NCBI RefSeq assembly: GCF_040954835.1
Contig: NC_090709.1
Coordinates: 46,198,490-46,262,489, forward strand
DNA length: 64,000 nucleotides
DNA from: Lepisosteus oculatus
Taxonomy: Eukaryota; Chordata; Actinopteri; Semionotiformes; Lepisosteidae
Direction of reading: 5' to 3'
Made by a program: the position numbers and the translations under genes. Below the pieces are notes generated by a model. It saw nothing but the letters and a program-made list of their open reading frames with translations. It ran no database searches and was not told the origin of the DNA. Of the stretch, positions 43,797-57,680 are shown in pieces; position 1 is the first letter of the stretch; each line of letters starts with the position of its first letter.

Positions 43797-45008
43797 ATGT
43801 TTAACACAACTGCTTTTGCACCTGAGATGAAAAGTTTCAACGGTAAACGCAGACGTCACTGAGCACTTGGTCTTTTGTAGTACAAATCATCACACGCTGC
43901 TCTACATAGGCGTCTTCAAGATCGTTGAGAACCAAAGCTTCTGCCTTCCTGGTTACTGATTCTTTCTTCGTTAATTCCCAAATCTTCAATGAGAATCAGT
44001 GAAACGAAAACCAAACACATGTACACACTCGCGTCCTAGCATGAAAGAAAAATGATGGAAGCGTTTGAGAAATAACAAGAGTAGTCTGAACAGCTCCAGC
44101 CTATCAACTGCTCTACAAAGTGATCGCTATCTCCACACCCAGTTTATAACACTGAAAATGATTCAGGAAGCACAGCAAAGTTCTAAAAACAGCGGTTGAA
44201 AAGCGTCTAGATACATAAAATGACAATTTCTCAAAAGTAAAATCTTCATCTTTTAAATATTGTCATCCATATATTTTCGTTTTCCTCTTTTTTATATAAT
44301 ACGCTTTCGAGAAATAGAGTGTCTTGTAATGCAGGCTGCATTAGAAAATGTGTATCTAAATTAAAATCGGGTTTATTACTTCTCCGTTTTTCAGCTTTCT
44401 TAGCTTTGAAAGCAACAGGGGAGTAAGTTTTCCTTTTCTAAATCAAAGGTGATCTGCTCACAAGGAAGTATAAAAACTTCAGTGTTTACTTTTTGAAGAC
44501 CGCAAATTGTCGAAACACTGTTGCTTCATAAGCTTATAAGTAACGTTTCTGAGCATGCATTGTATTACTCATGCTGTTATTAATAAAAAAGCTTAAATTC
44601 ACATAATGGAATTTGGACGGCTCAAAGTAGTCTATTTCTTGTACAACTTTACTTGCCCGCTGAGTAGAGTTTAAAGCAACTGCAGCAGAAGTAGCAGTAA
44701 TAGCAACAACGTGGTTAGAGTGTCACAATACACTCTGAAATTATTGCGGCTTCAGATCGTTTTGTTCTGTTGAAGCTACCTACAGGCTCTGAACTGTTGA
44801 CATTGGCTGTGATCATCTTTTTTCAGGTTTCATGAAATTCTTCACATATTTGAAATATTCCATTCGGGTTCGCCCAATACACGGTGCAACCCGTACCTGC
44901 AGCAGAATGCTGTGGCACATGAAGCCGTTTTGTTTATCGGTTGTAAGGATTGAGGAGCGTACTACAAATCGAGCAAGCGTAAAGAAAATTAAACAGGAGT
45001 CATTTTTT
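43797..45008. other. No gene recognised
   Basis: AT-rich DNA, short frames without domains. No partner in the opposite arm was found. Confidence 0.4.
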
Positions 45009-45062
45009 GGATTGCTAATCCACTGTGACCTGCTCCTCTAGGTTCAAATCTCATCCTTGTCA
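45009..45062 (+). pseudogene. 5'-truncated tRNA-Ser (GCT) relic
   Basis: GGATTGCTAATCCACTGTG is the anticodon arm and start of the variable arm of Ser(GCU). AGGTTCAAATCTCATCCTTG is a T-arm and acceptor 3' strand. The D-arm and 5' acceptor strand are missing. Confidence 0.6.
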
Positions 45063-46578
45063 TGGTTAGGGTTAGCCTGAGACGTGTGTGTTTTTTCTAA
45101 ACGGTGTTTGCATTTGTTTCTTCTTTTACTCCTGAACTAGAGCAGTAATATTTCTAGCGGTGGAAGAACATGGTATCACATGCTGACAGCAGGAACACGT
45201 GGCCACAAGCTGCAGTACATTGGTTTTGGAACAGCAATAACTTTCCTGTGGAGACAGGTGCGCCGGTATTAATACAGCGCTTTCGAGCGGAAAGAGTTAC
45301 AAGAACTGACTTAAACTTACCAGTTATGTTCAATAGCTAAAAACACAAAATCAACCTCTTCAGTGGTTGAATCTAAATAACAGAAGCCAATGCTGCCATC
45401 AAGGAAAAAAAAATCCTGAGTTATGTAGTTTTGAGACTAAATATCTGACTTTCAGTTTGAAGCGGTACAATGGATTCTAGGTCACATTCGTTCTTGATTC
45501 AGGATATATACGAGTGTGCTAATGGTTAGAACTGTGTTTACATGAGCTACAAACGGTAACATTTTCATTGCGAGAAGAAAGTCAGTCCATGCGCTTTTCT
45601 CAGCATGCACATTGTCAGGAAAACTAAACCCACAGTGCCAGCAAACCTTTCGATAGCCTGTAGGTACTGCCATTGCAAATGTAACAGGTTGTTCATACAC
45701 ACATATGACATCGTTGCTATCTCGTAATTAGGAGATAATTTGGTATTTATTAATTAAGATTTTTTTCCTGGGTGGCAAAAATGCGCTTCCGCAATAAATC
45801 ATAGACTCTGCTTTCAAAATAGCTGCACCAGGCACTTGGACACAGATAAACACAGGGATTTAAAATTCAGGAATATGAATAGTCAATTGCTTACAGTTGG
45901 GTTTTTACGTTTTCTTATTTAGCGATTTGTGTATCAATCTTTTAACAATTCATTAAAATGCTAACAGTATGTAAAGTAAAAACAACAGCACCTTTAAATG
46001 AAGGGGAGACAGGTAGTGTTTTTTTACAATCAGATTCCAATCTCTAATGCTGTGTGTGAGAGCTTAGGTAACTTTCCTTTTCTCACATTTTCTGACGACT
46101 ATTCCAAAGGGGCACCCTGTCAGCTCCTAATACTTTTTAAAAATCTGCCTGCATGTTTGATTATTGTCATTTTATCTAGAAAAAGTTCAATATTGATCAT
46201 AACTAAAGAAAATTAGGATCACGAATAAAAAAAAGGCTGAAGATGCAAGTCGCTCTTGAATCAGAGCTGGGTGACACGGGCTTCTGTTCTGATATGATTG
46301 TACGAGAAGCAGGAGGAATCTCTTCTCTCCTATGGAGCATGAGCTGAATCAGGAGGGAGACATTTCGTATGCTCCTGCATATGTTAACGCATGACCTACA
46401 TCGTAAAACTAAATTAAAAACTAACATTAAGTTGTCAAAGACATTCATTTATATACAAACAAGAGACACACATAGCAATGGTTCTACATTAACTTGTCCT
46501 ACACTGATCAGACTAATTGAAATGTATGAAAGCCCGTTTCCGCCAGGGAGTTACAAAAAAACGCGCTATGGTATCGCA
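45063..46578. other. No gene recognised
   Basis: AT-rich DNA with only short frames. I see no tRNA, repeat family member or domain. Confidence 0.4.
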
Positions 46579-46662
46579 GAATTCCGACTAAGTAACTCAG
46601 AATTGCGACTTAGTAACTCACAACTCCGACTTTATATCTCACATTTGCAACTTCGAAATAGC
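46579..46662. repeat. 21-bp tandem repeat
   Basis: GAATTCCGACTAAGTAACTC-type units at 46579, 46600, 46621 and a partial at 46642. The period is a multiple of three, so one frame stays open and reads a seven-residue repeat; this explains the 137-codon frame here and does not indicate a gene. Confidence 0.75.
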
Positions 46663-46692
46663 CTATATTTCATTGTCTGTCCTTTTGTTATT

Positions 46693-46802
46693 GTAACGGA
46701 TTCGGGTTCTAGGGCTTGTGCCCTTGCCGCTCCCACCCTACTTCGTGCCTCACTGTATTGGCTCGAACCCAGGTCTTGCTAGCTAGAACCCAAATCCGTT
46801 AC
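46693..46802. repeat. Small foldback element
   Basis: It begins GTAACGGATTCGGGTTCTAG and ends CTAGAACCCAAATCCGTTAC, inverted repeats of about 20 bases with one mismatch around a 70-base loop. This is a MITE-like hairpin lying directly against the dispersed repeat that begins at 46805. Confidence 0.65.
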
Positions 46803-46804
46803 CA

Positions 46805-46993
46805 TACAGATGCAGCCATTCAAAATGCGTGGGCGATACCGCATTATTTTGCGGTACGCTGTACGCAGTCTACCGCAAGCTACCGGTAAATACCGCGAGT
46901 TACCGTAAATCCTCCTATAATACAACAAGCAAAATAATAGTATTCGGAATTTCCGCAAGGTGGAGCTAATAAAGCTCAACCTCTCATGTTTGA
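46805..46993 (+). repeat. Dispersed repeat, CAGATGCAGCC-ended family
   Basis: It begins CAGATGCAGCCATTCAAAAT (from 46807). The next ~100 bases hold many CGGTA/TACCG words (ATACCGCATTATTTTGCGGT, CTACCGCAAGCTACCGG). Ends near GCTCAACCTCTCATG. The opposite-strand partner is 58345-58537. Confidence 0.75.
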
Positions 46994-47725
46994 GCTGTGG
47001 CTATTAAAGTCTTTAAAGAAGATATTACTAATAGTATTAATAATGAATGACCTTGGACAAGCTGTAAGTGTAAACTCAAAGTATTGCCCTGGTCAACATT
47101 CTTTTTTTCATTGACCATCATTGTAAAAGTAACACCACAGCATTTCGCAATCACACATTTGTTTCCAATCATGCAAAGTACAGTGATTCACCATGCCTTT
47201 CACATGCTCATAAAAGAGATTGATTTAGGAACATAAACATATTACCGTATGAAAACTGTACTGTATACAGTATGTATATGTATATTTAATGTCTTAACTG
47301 TGCCCGTTTAAGTATTGAATATTCATATCTAATTTTACCACTGAAGGGAAATCTTAGTAGCTGAGCATAAAAAGAATAGGAGCATACTGCAACGCGTGTG
47401 AAGGCCATAAACGATATTAATTTTGGAACATAAACATACAGTATATGGCTGGTCTCGGTACTTTAAAGAAAACATACACGAAACATGGTTTCATTATGAC
47501 CAGAATCGGTCGAGATATTTTTAACTTGATTTACATCAAGTTGAGAGGTATGTCTTTTTGAGAGGTATGTCTTAACACCGATACTACAGTGCTTAAGTAC
47601 TGCTCACATATATGTTTCTAGGTTTATATTATGCATTTCATACGGTCAAATTACTTTTGAGCAACTAATAAGAAGCGCGAAACGGTATGCGTTTTAGTTT
47701 CGTTTTGTGCTGGGACCCATGGATT
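46994..47725. repeat. Inverted-repeat DNA and dispersed repeat blocks
   Basis: About 46994-47470 pairs with 57880-58345. The block GAGCATAAAAAGAATAGGAG also occurs at 21740 and 23250 and inverted at 52245, 55885 and 57975. No gene. Confidence 0.6.
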
Positions 47726-49671
47726 GATTAGAGATATCAAGTACATACAAGTCATTTTTTAAATGTTGTAGTTCGTCTTGAAAAAATGTTACGAGTACAT
47801 CATCTATCAACAATTATACAGGTTCTGTTTCCATATTGCGGATTTTGGTTACGTAATATTATTTTCTAGATTTCACGTTGTGAATATATGATTTGGGCAA
47901 ACAGAGCTGCAAAGAAGTACATTATGGGTTGGTTTTTTTTTTTGCAGTTCTATTTAGAACAAGCGATGCTTAAACCTTTGTCTGATTCTTGTGAAACTAT
48001 CCACATGACAGTTCCAGTACCTAGGAGTTGACTTCAGTGATGTCACTGATGGGATGTTTCTAAAAATCCATCCTCTGTAAAACGTCTTCTCTAGTTGTCC
48101 TGCATATGTATTCGCTAATGAAGCTGTGTGTTCTGAGCCTGGATCTCTACATTTCTGTATGAACCAGCTTAGAGGGCTAAAGACAGCTTGTGTTTAAATT
48201 GAGTGTAAGGCAATTTATGCTTCTAAAGTCGTGGTCAGCATTTATTATTGTACTGTGCTGTAAACTTCTTCTGTGCCTAGTCACATTATTTTATAGCGTT
48301 TTTATAGCGTTATCAAATCCAGTGGCGCTGTGTGTTAGTTTCCTGACTCCCATGTCACATGGTCTTTGATTGAAACCTGTGAAACCGGTTTATTTCGTCA
48401 CAGCCAGCACTCCAGCAGAGAGGGGGTTGTACTCGTAAAGTGGAAGCAGGCGAGATTTCCAGCGAAAGACACCTCCCCCTTCTTCAGGTGTGAGGGTCTT
48501 CTGCTCAGAATGAAACGCTAAAATGTAATGTAGGCTCTGAATGGGTTCAATTATGATTTGGGCTTGATTAAGGTATTTGCCTTTCATCTAAAACCCTACT
48601 TGAATCCTTCTAAACTAAAAATCAGTGTTAGTGAGTTCTAAATAAAGAGGTATCCAGGTAACAGTGAAACGGGCGGACAGTCTGGGGAGATCGCCCGTTT
48701 TACATGTAAATAGTTCCCTGGTTCCGCACCCCTTGGTGTTTCTCTCGCTCTCTCTCGGGTCACCTGATCATTAGCTCGAAAGATTTCAGTGCTTTGTGTA
48801 TATTCTAATGGTAGTGGGGGCAGGGTGTGTGGGAACAGGTTTGGTTGAAATTGCATTGGAGATCTATGTTCTAAACACCTGAAACATTTTCTCTGAAAGC
48901 ATTTTCTTCGCAGTTTAACCGATCTTGTTACAGCATGTTACAGTTTACTATTATTAACCATATAAATTTTAAGTGCTTAATGCCATTTTTTGACCAGGCA
49001 CGAATATTCTTAAGTCCATATCTTCGCAAGGGAATCAGTGCGAATTGCAATACTAATTAAATTAAAACTACTAACTACTAACTAATACTAGCTAATTAAA
49101 ACAAACCAGAAACGTGTTGTTCTGTCTAATGACATTACAAGTGGAAAGATTACAGATTTTAATCGTCTTTAATTTTGTTACGTTATACATTTTAGAAACG
49201 TTTCATCCATACAAACACCACAAAACTATTTTCGATTGTATTTCTGAATAGTATGTTACACTTAGTTCACTGTTTTAAATACATCTAATTAAGAAAGTTA
49301 GGTGTTAGCATAAACTATTAGCAATCAATAATATTAAATTTAGCACTGTAATAAGCTGTTGCACTTTCCCCCGCATCTTGTAAAAATATATTTTCATTGT
49401 TCAAATATACATTAAGTCTGACTATCATATAATATGTTAAATACAAAACTAAAGAAAAAATAGGGTTAAATATAATTCAAAATATTTTTCTAACAATGTT
49501 AAAATAAAATGTATTAACTAAGGAGTAGGATGGCACAGTTGTTAGTATGTTTTTTGTTTTGTTTCTTTTTCATAAATACATCAGTAGTACCTGATGTCTC
49601 AGTGGCTTTCAAAATTAAATTATGCATGCAAACCTGTGAACTAGAAAGATAACTAAGATATCCATCCATTT

Positions 49672-50010
49672 ATAATGGTGGCGAAGTGGTTAGCATTGCT
49701 ATCTTGCAGCACTGGGGTCCTAGGTTCAATTCCTGCCATCCCGTGTGTGTGGGGTTTACATGTTCTCTCCGGGTTACATGGTTTTTCTCCATATGTGTGA
49801 TATGACTCCCTCTCGCACTCCAAAACATACTGGTAAGTTAATTGGTTTATGGGAAAACTGGCCCTGGTGTGTGTGTGTTTGTGTCTGTCTGTCCTGTGAT
49901 GGACTGGCGCTATGTCCAGGGTGTATTCTGCCTTGTGTCTGTTGCTTACTGGGATAGGCTCCAAATCCTCTGTACTGGATAAAGAGATTAGAAATGGATG
50001 GAAGTAAAGG
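49672..50010 (+). mobile_element. tRNA-derived SINE, full length with head
   Basis: Partner of 27945-28275 on the other strand. The head GGCGAAGTGGTTAGCATTGC and box GGTTCAATTCCTGCC serve as pol III promoter elements, followed by the same body and TGGATAAAGAGATTAG end. Confidence 0.8.
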
Positions 50011-50638
50011 CACTGTGTGGATGGAACTATACACAGTGTTAGAAACCCACTATGAAATGGCAGCATCTCACTGGGAATAAAATATCTTATAGTGCTGGCT
50101 TAAGGAAACAGCCTTTCCACCTCTCTTGCACATCAGTATCCATACCTAGTTATTTAAACAAATTGCCTCTGATTATAAACATCTTAATATGCTGGCTCTG
50201 TGGATCCGCATCAGCTATGTTTGCCCATTACTTCAATTCATGTGCATCCAACACACAGTTCAATGCCAGCAACTACACATCATCTAAAATACAATCCTTA
50301 TTTCAGTATCTATGTAAACATATAGTCTGTTAACTTCATCATCTTCATCAAAAGTATGCCTAACCCCATTAGGAAGTGTTCTTGTTATAAGTGTATTCCT
50401 CAGCTTTCCCCAAATTATCTTCTTCTTGCCAACATCTCTAGTCTTTTATCCTGCAATAACTCAGCCAACACTTAAATCTCCAAAAGCTGCTTGTGTTAAT
50501 TTATTTAAATCACAAATATCATGTGTAAATACTGGCCATGTAATACTCTGCATTGTGGAATAATAGTTTATTTTAAAGGGAACTAGAGAAACTAAGAACT
50601 AGAGAAATCAAGAAAGGCTTTTTTTCTAGAATTAATAA

Positions 50639-50833
50639 ATGCACATCCTGTTCACTGGGGAAATTAAATCCACACTGAGCAATCTTCAATATGTTCAGAA
50701 TATGACAGCAAGAATCCTATCAGGGATGCATTATACCTGTTTTCAAGTCCTTGCACTGGTTACCTATCAGATTTCGAGTCAACTTCAAAATCCTTATCCT
50801 CCTTATATACTGTCCTACAATTGTTATTATTGA
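50639..50833 (+). pseudogene. LINE C-terminal fragment
   Basis: 64-residue remnant with STLSNLQYVQNMTARILSG, almost identical to 27116-27310. Shared presence shows the LINE remnant predates the arm duplication. Confidence 0.6.
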
Positions 50834-51209
50834 TCACCGAATTATTGTACTTGACATGACTTCATTCAGCCTTTCCTGAACGTCTATGACAGGCAGAGAG
50901 AGTGCTGTTTCTGGTGCGATCTTTTGCAGCTGACATTTCACTATTTTAAACGAACAAGAAATTAGATTGCTCATAAATCAGTTATTCTATATAAACACAG
51001 CGTAATTGCCCTCCGAAAATCCTCTTTTTCTTTTCTCGTTTTAGAGACCTTGATCGAAACTGATTTTAGATGTCAGAAAGGATTTATTTTCTCTGTATTT
51101 CCTACATTGCTTTGTCGAGATTTTAACTTTATATCTAACTTTATATCTAGGCTCAAATTTCAACTATAAATCGTACAGTAATTAATAGCAGTAAATACTG
51201 ATGTTTTGC

Positions 51210-51800
51210 GCCCTCTTACCACAAAAATATATGTTTTGTAGTTGGGATTAACTTTATTTCGTACGCGTAGCTACTCCGATTCGGACACCGAACAGTTAAA
51301 CATGGCGGCAAATCAGACACCCAGAGAAGGGGGGGGGGGGCGTCTTCTCGCCTCCATAACTAAAATGCCAAATAGGAGTGGCTTAAGCGACATACACAGT
51401 CGTGTAACTGACAGTTTGAGGTAGCCTATCGTGTAAATTTCGCTTTGTTGCTGATAGGTTAAGCTTTCGAAACTCTGCCCCAAAGTCATGTGACTAATTT
51501 TTCGCCCTGTTTCGTTGGTTAAACGCAATGATCACAAGCACCACCATGGTAACTGGGATGTGTAGTTTTTAATTCCGTTTGAATTATAACTGTACGTACT
51601 GTCTTCATATTTGGCCAGGGCTTAAAAGAGAAGGCGCGCCAAAAAATTTTGGTGCCGTCGTCTCCGCTTTAAAGGTACCCCCGTGCTGGAAGAATTTGAC
51701 CTCGGAACGTTTGCCCAGCGTAGTTATAGTGGACATAAAAAAAGAGTTCGCTGGCATTATATCCTAGAAGACACAGACCGGCGCCAGACCGGTAAATGCT
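51210..51800. promoter_or_regulatory. Promoter-like region
   Basis: In DNA absent from the left arm several motifs of vertebrate core promoters cluster: AACATGGCGGCAAA (YY1-type, 51299-51312), ACCATGGTAAC (half of an RFX X-box, about 51543), and GGGATGTGTAGTTTTT (ZNF143-like, about 51556). The local GC content is raised, with several CpG (CGTACGCGTAGC, CTCCGATTCGG). A 60-codon frame begins near 51242. No downstream gene could be identified. The call rests on motif clustering only. Confidence 0.35.
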
Positions 51801-52084
51801 TGATGAACTAGGGATTGGACAGTTTCCAAGTGCTTGTACAATCGATGGAAATGTTCAAATAAATGTGCAAAAGAAATATACAAAATAATCATTTATTTCT
51901 TTATCATATTGGCTAGCTAATGTCCTCTCTTTGCTACTTAGTGGCTGTGTTTCTGCGTTGGGTAGCAACGGTTGACTGTTCTCAGGCGGAAGATGTAAAC
52001 AGCTTAATTTTCGTGTTAAATAATTTTTAAAAATTAAAATTCATTCTATACAGCAATCACATGTTTGGGTATCGTTTCATAAAA

Positions 52085-52499
52085 CTTTCATGCTTAAAAT
52101 GTTTAGGGAGAAATGGAAGACTGGTGTGTATTTTTTCTTTAAACTATCAAGACCAGCCATACACAGTACAGTTTATGTACATACAGTAATGTTTATGTTC
52201 CTAAATTAATATCGTTTATGACCTTCAGATGCGTTATGCTCCTCTTCTTTTTATGCTCAGCTACTAAAATTTCCCTTTAGTGGTAAAATTCCATATAAAT
52301 ATTCAAAACTAAGCGGATTGAAATGTGCACAGTAAAGACATTATATGATTAAATCTTTTCACTACCAACCAATGCACCACGAGTGCCCCTGTCGGTCATT
52401 TTGGCCAGCCAATCACTTACCGCGGTGCCCTACGGTGCCCTGCGGGTTGGGTACTGTACCGCGGGTTTTTACCGCTCATTTTGAATGGCTGCATCTGTA
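52085..52499 (-). repeat. Dispersed repeat, CAGATGCAGCC-ended family (long form)
   Basis: Reverse complement of 21506-21900: ends ATTTTGAATGGCTGCATCTG, preceded by a CGGTA/TACCG-rich part (TACTGTACCGCGGGTTTTTA) and the block CTCCTCTTCTTTTTATGCTC. Confidence 0.75.
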
Positions 52500-53975
52500 G
52501 AAGCCCGAAGCCTATTATACTCAGTCTAGCCTTGGATCCTCTGAGTCCCATGACTCAGTCTTGTCTGCTTTCCTAGAATAAAACCAGTTAAGTCTTGTGT
52601 ACTATGCAATTTATATTTTCCGATTCCATGCATTCCCTTAATGTTTAGAGTTTACTATATTCTCCAGACTCAAACACATAAGTGCTAATAGCTCTGTCCC
52701 TTTAGGAGACTCTTTGCAGTACTGTGTCCCACTACCCCCATGAATTCTTTAGGTTGGGTCTAATATTTTCCAGTAATATACAGAATGGGATACAAAATGC
52801 TGTCAGGCAGGTAACAGAAAAGAGAAAAATATAAATATTTCCATTTTACAGATGTTCACACATTTATAACATTTTGGCTCAATAAAAAGCTAACCCAATA
52901 ATTAAATGTGATAAAGTATAGTTTGGATGTTTATACATTCATGTTAATCGTATTCTTGATTTATTTCAATACGTGTTCATGTTTCATTTGCTAACTTAGA
53001 GCATTTTGTGCAATGAAGAATAAAATAGCTGCATGACAAGTGACTTCCTTCTCTCAGTGGAAATTAAAAGGTAGCCTGATAAATTATAAGACAGTAAGAA
53101 AGGTTCCAATCAGGAGGAGACAATTCTTTCCATTTTTTTTGTTTGATTGCTGGTAGCAAACTGATCTGAGGATCTACTCCAGCTCTTTCTCTTTTTATCA
53201 TACAGTAAATTTTATTTTCTTGCTTTCTGAAACACAATATAACAAAAAATAACCTCACAAACTCAAAGAAAAAATCCTTGCTCCCCCCCCTCCCCTTGGC
53301 AGTACTTCCTCCCATGCTTTTAACTAAGGGCATCTAAAATACTGTCAAACAGCTACAATGGTATCTCTGTACAAGGCTTTGACTGTGTCAATCACAGCAC
53401 CTACCGTTCCCTTACCAGCAACAACATGGATTCTAACACTCAGACATTAAAAAAAGTCAGGCCAAGAGAGAAAATACTGAGCTTTACAACATGCGGTACC
53501 AGTAACATTTTACCCACAGTAGACTCACCAACCAGATGTGTTTCAGTTTCTGTGATAAGCCTAGATTAATCATATCCTCTCCTCTAGTAGGAGCACCAAG
53601 TGTAAACATGTAACGTCCCTATTAAAAATAATGGCAAAACAGAAGTTCACTCTTTCTATAACATACCTTCCTATGGACACTCCTAAAATGTATAAAATAG
53701 TGTCCACAGCATCTCATAATAGAGGCAAATGGGGAACTACAAACTCATTTCATACAATGCCATCCATGAGGGGTTAAATACACCCTGAGAGAAATTAATT
53801 TCTGGATAATTCAACGGCTGTGATTTCTGGAATATGTATTATCCCAAATATTTTCAAAAGAAATTGAATCATTTCAATGAATCTGTGCCATTCAAGTACC
53901 TGCTCCAGACAGTAACCACTGCTAAGGGTTTATATGAAGCTTGCATTAAAAGACTTTAAAAAAATGTCATGTTCC
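52500..53975. other. Arm-specific DNA, no gene recognised
   Basis: AT-rich, with an 89-codon minus-strand frame (53333-53064) without known domain and a C-run near 53283. It is missing from the left arm. Confidence 0.4.
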
Positions 53976-54754
53976 CATAAAAAAGTCATGCCTTGGAGTA
54001 TAGACCCCCAAAGGAATGCCATAGACTCAAACTGCAAAATAAACACATACAGAAAGAAAGTATTTGTATTGTAATTGCAAATCCTGGTATGAGTGATTGG
54101 TATGACTTTCCTCATTACAAATCTCTTATTAGAATTTAAATTTCTCTGTAACTCCAGGTCAGAACAGAGAAAATGTAACTGCCTTAAGGAGTTTACGATT
54201 ATGAAAAATAGAAGGATAAGCATGATACGTATGTCTTCTGTCATTTTCTAAGTCATGTTACTGAGCACCAAATCTTATTGAGAATATGAATCCATTTAAG
54301 GTTTATACCATTAAAGTAAAGGTTTATTCCATGCTGAAAATGTTTGTACCGGACGTTTTTGAGGCCTTTTTAATTGTGTCTGAAGTCTGATGTTGTAAAT
54401 TTTATTGTTAAAAAGATCCATGAAAATGTCACTACTAAAGTTAGCTGGTACTGTTGGTATTGTAAGTGGCAAGTAGAGCTCATATTTTAGATTTTGTGTA
54501 GTTGCTAGCGTTGATGCACATGAATTGAAGGAATGGGCAAACATAGCTGATGCGGATCCATAGAGCCAGCATATTAAGATGTTTATAATTAGAGGCAATT
54601 TGTTTAAATAACTAGGTATGGATGCTGATGTGCAAGAGAGGTGGAAAGGCTGTTTCCTTAAGCCAGCACTATAAAATGTTTTATTCTCAGTGAGATGCTG
54701 CCATTTCATAGTGGGTTTCTAACACTGTGTATAGTTCCATCCACACAGTGCCTT

Positions 54755-55115
54755 TACTTCCATCCATTTCTATTCTCTTTATCCAGTACAGAGGATTTGG
54801 AGCCTATCCCAGTAAGCGACGGACACAAGGCAGAATACACCCTGGACATAGCGCCAATCCATCACAGGACAGACAGACACACACACACACACCAGGGCCA
54901 GTTTAAATCTAACCTCAGAACCTTTCTTTTCAGAAGACTTAGTGTCTGTATTTGCTTCATTTTCTAATTTTGGTAGCACCTCTAACTGCTTGTCTTTCTT
55001 ATATGCATTTACTTTGTAATCTGTGGTCCTTTTATCTGTTTTTACATCTACTGTATTGCTTTGAGATGCCACCTTTAATGGTGATATATCAAATAAAGTT
55101 TTTTATTATTGTTAT
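54755..55115. repeat. Truncated SINE (minus) abutting a LINE 3' end (plus)
   Basis: Mirror of 24040-24400. The plus strand from 54903 reads FKSNLRTFLFRRLS, a LINE C-terminal signature, and ends GATATATCAAATAAAG. Confidence 0.65.
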
Positions 55116-57599
55116 AGGGAAACATGATCAGATTTTCCCTGGTTCAGAAAAAAAGATCTAAAGTATACTAGTTTGTCACTCTTCTCATTCCCTTTGCTAA
55201 ATGACTTTTCATACTAATCTGATCAATCTAACTGCCAGTTTTCTGTGCTTTCTCTATCCTGCTAGATTTGCAATTATTCTGAAAATTTTCATCTTGAAAT
55301 AACTCTTTTCTAAATACCTTTTTCACTGTTAACATCTTGCAGCAACTCTGCGACAAAATATACACTCTGACAGTTCATCCTGCTACCAACATTAAATAAA
55401 ACAAATCTTAAGATTTCTATATTTATGTCTTTATTTAGTGGTTTCATTAGTGACAAAGGCTAATCTTTCTTGGAAAAATGTATTTTATGTGTTGCAGAAA
55501 AAACTGACTTGCTTTAACAAAATATGTTTACAAATCCTTTCACCTGGCATTTTCGTAGTTAGAAATTATGGAACGCTCTGTTAAAAGCAAGGGAGTTTTT
55601 ATGTCCGTTGCAGTTCTTTTGCAACATGAATATAATTATATCGTTATTAATTTCTTGAGATACGCGATTCCATATTATATTCCCTTTTAATCAAATTCTA
55701 AAAGTATGCTTGTTGACTCCGGTATCGCGTTAGTTAATGACTTCGATGCTTAAAATGTTTAGGGAGAAATAGAATACTGGTGTGTATGTTTTCTTTAAAG
55801 TACCGAGACCAGCCATATACTGTATGTTTAAGTTCCAAAATTAATATCGTTTATGGACTTCACACGCGTTGCAGTATGCTCCTATTCTTTTTATGCTCAG
55901 GCACTAAGATCTCCCTTCTGCTTTGTGTAAGAATGGTATCAAAAGCAATCTTAAGTGGTGAGAAAGCTGTGCTCAATGTATTTAAGGGACTTAAAAGTAA
56001 AAGGAGATGCTTCATATTGCTTGACTAATTTTAAAAACTAAGTTATAAATGCAGACGCTCCCTCGGTGCGCTGCTCTGGTGCGCCGGCTCTTACAAAGGG
56101 CCTGTCTGCCGTAAGCGTTACAATATACATACCCAACACTGCTTGTACCCATCAGTCATGCAAATAAAACACCTTGAATTGAATTGAATTGAGGGGAGAG
56201 GGGGGGAATACTAAAGCCAATACTGGCTCAATACCCTCAATGGGCTTTGACGTGCTAATGCGTTGGTTTAACAGTCCGGGTGTGGCAGGCTTCCAATGTC
56301 AACTCGACTCGATTGGAAGACAATGAACGTATTTTAGCACTAAATGAATTAATAGCAAACATGGTTTACATAAAATACATTTTTCCAAGAAAGTTAATAA
56401 TAATACGATCTATAGTTGAAATCTGAGCCTACTGTATAAATAAAGGAAATGCATTTTCAGAGAGCAATCATGCTGTGTTTATGTAGAAAAAGCGATTAGG
56501 TTTATGAGCAATCTAATTACCTATTCGCTTAAAACGCTATATAAAATAAAGTTTATTTAGAGATGAATGATCAGTGTCACAGTTTAAATAATTTTTGTAG
56601 GAGGGCTTGGACAGATTCCAAGTGCATTTTTGCAATTTACGTTGCATTGTCCAATGTTCTTTTGTAATACAGGCTAGAATACAGTTACAGTAGTCTAAGC
56701 TCTATCAGCCAATTTAAAATAATTTTTTTGAATCCCCGGCGGGACACACTCCATAGGAATCAGCGCTTTTATACAGTATATCGCCTTTAAACACATATAT
56801 TTAAACACGCGTTTACGATTTAAATCAAAACTCGATTCAAATCAATATAAATGTATATTTTGTAACGCATAGGTGACTATTCATTGTTATTAAAAAGACT
56901 TAAATTCGATCATGTCGTGATATTTTGAAATATAAATTTGTTTGGTGTGAGTGAGGTTTTATTTAATCTCTGACCAAGGGAAACGTTTCATTTTTTCAAA
57001 GAAATGTTTGTTAAAAAATAAAGTCATAGTTCCATGGGATACAATCACAGACCATGTGACATGGGAGTCAGGAAACTAACACACAGCGCCACCGGATTTA
57101 ATAACACAACAAAAACGCTATAAAATAATGTGACTAGGCACAGAAAACGTTTACAGCACAGTACAATAATAAATGCTGACCATGACTTTAGAAGCATAAA
57201 TTACCTTACACTCAATTTAAACACAAGCTGTCTTTCTGTATGAACCTCTAAGCTGGTTCATACAGAAAATGTAGAAATGCATTAGCCTGATTATGATTTA
57301 AAAACACATAATTAAACACGCGTTTGCGATTTAAATCAGAACACGATTTAAATCAATATAAATGTTTATATTGTAACGCATACTGTCCAGCCTCCAATTC
57401 TCAATAAAAATTTATTCTGTTGCACACACACACACAATAGAAGCAGGAACCGTTGTGAGAAGGGAAGAAGGTGACTATTCATTGTTATCAAAAATGACTT
57501 AGAATCGATCATGTTGCAATATTTTGAAATATAAAAGTCAATTGATTGTCCATAATATCGCTATTCTATTTTTTCGAAGAAATGTTTGTTAAAAGAAAG

Positions 57600-57680
57600 G
57601 TCCAGCACCAGCTGGATTCAAACACACAACTTGTGCTTTGTTAGTCACACACATAGACCAGTAGGCTACAAGACAACTCG
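57600..57680 (-). repeat. tRNA-like sequence, degenerate
   Basis: Partner of 22067-22135; minus strand TTGTAGCCTACTGGTCTATG and GTGTGTTTGAATCCAGC keep the A- and B-box layout, but the T loop is mutated. Confidence 0.35.

Noticed and set aside
46369-46782. 137-codon open frame on the plus strand
   Set aside because: Openness comes from a 21-bp tandem repeat and the composition shows no domain.
49653-50066. 137-codon minus-strand frame
   Set aside because: Antisense of the SINE in the right arm.
53064-53333. 89-codon minus-strand frame
   Set aside because: No domain, low-complexity start and hydrophobic run from AT-rich DNA.
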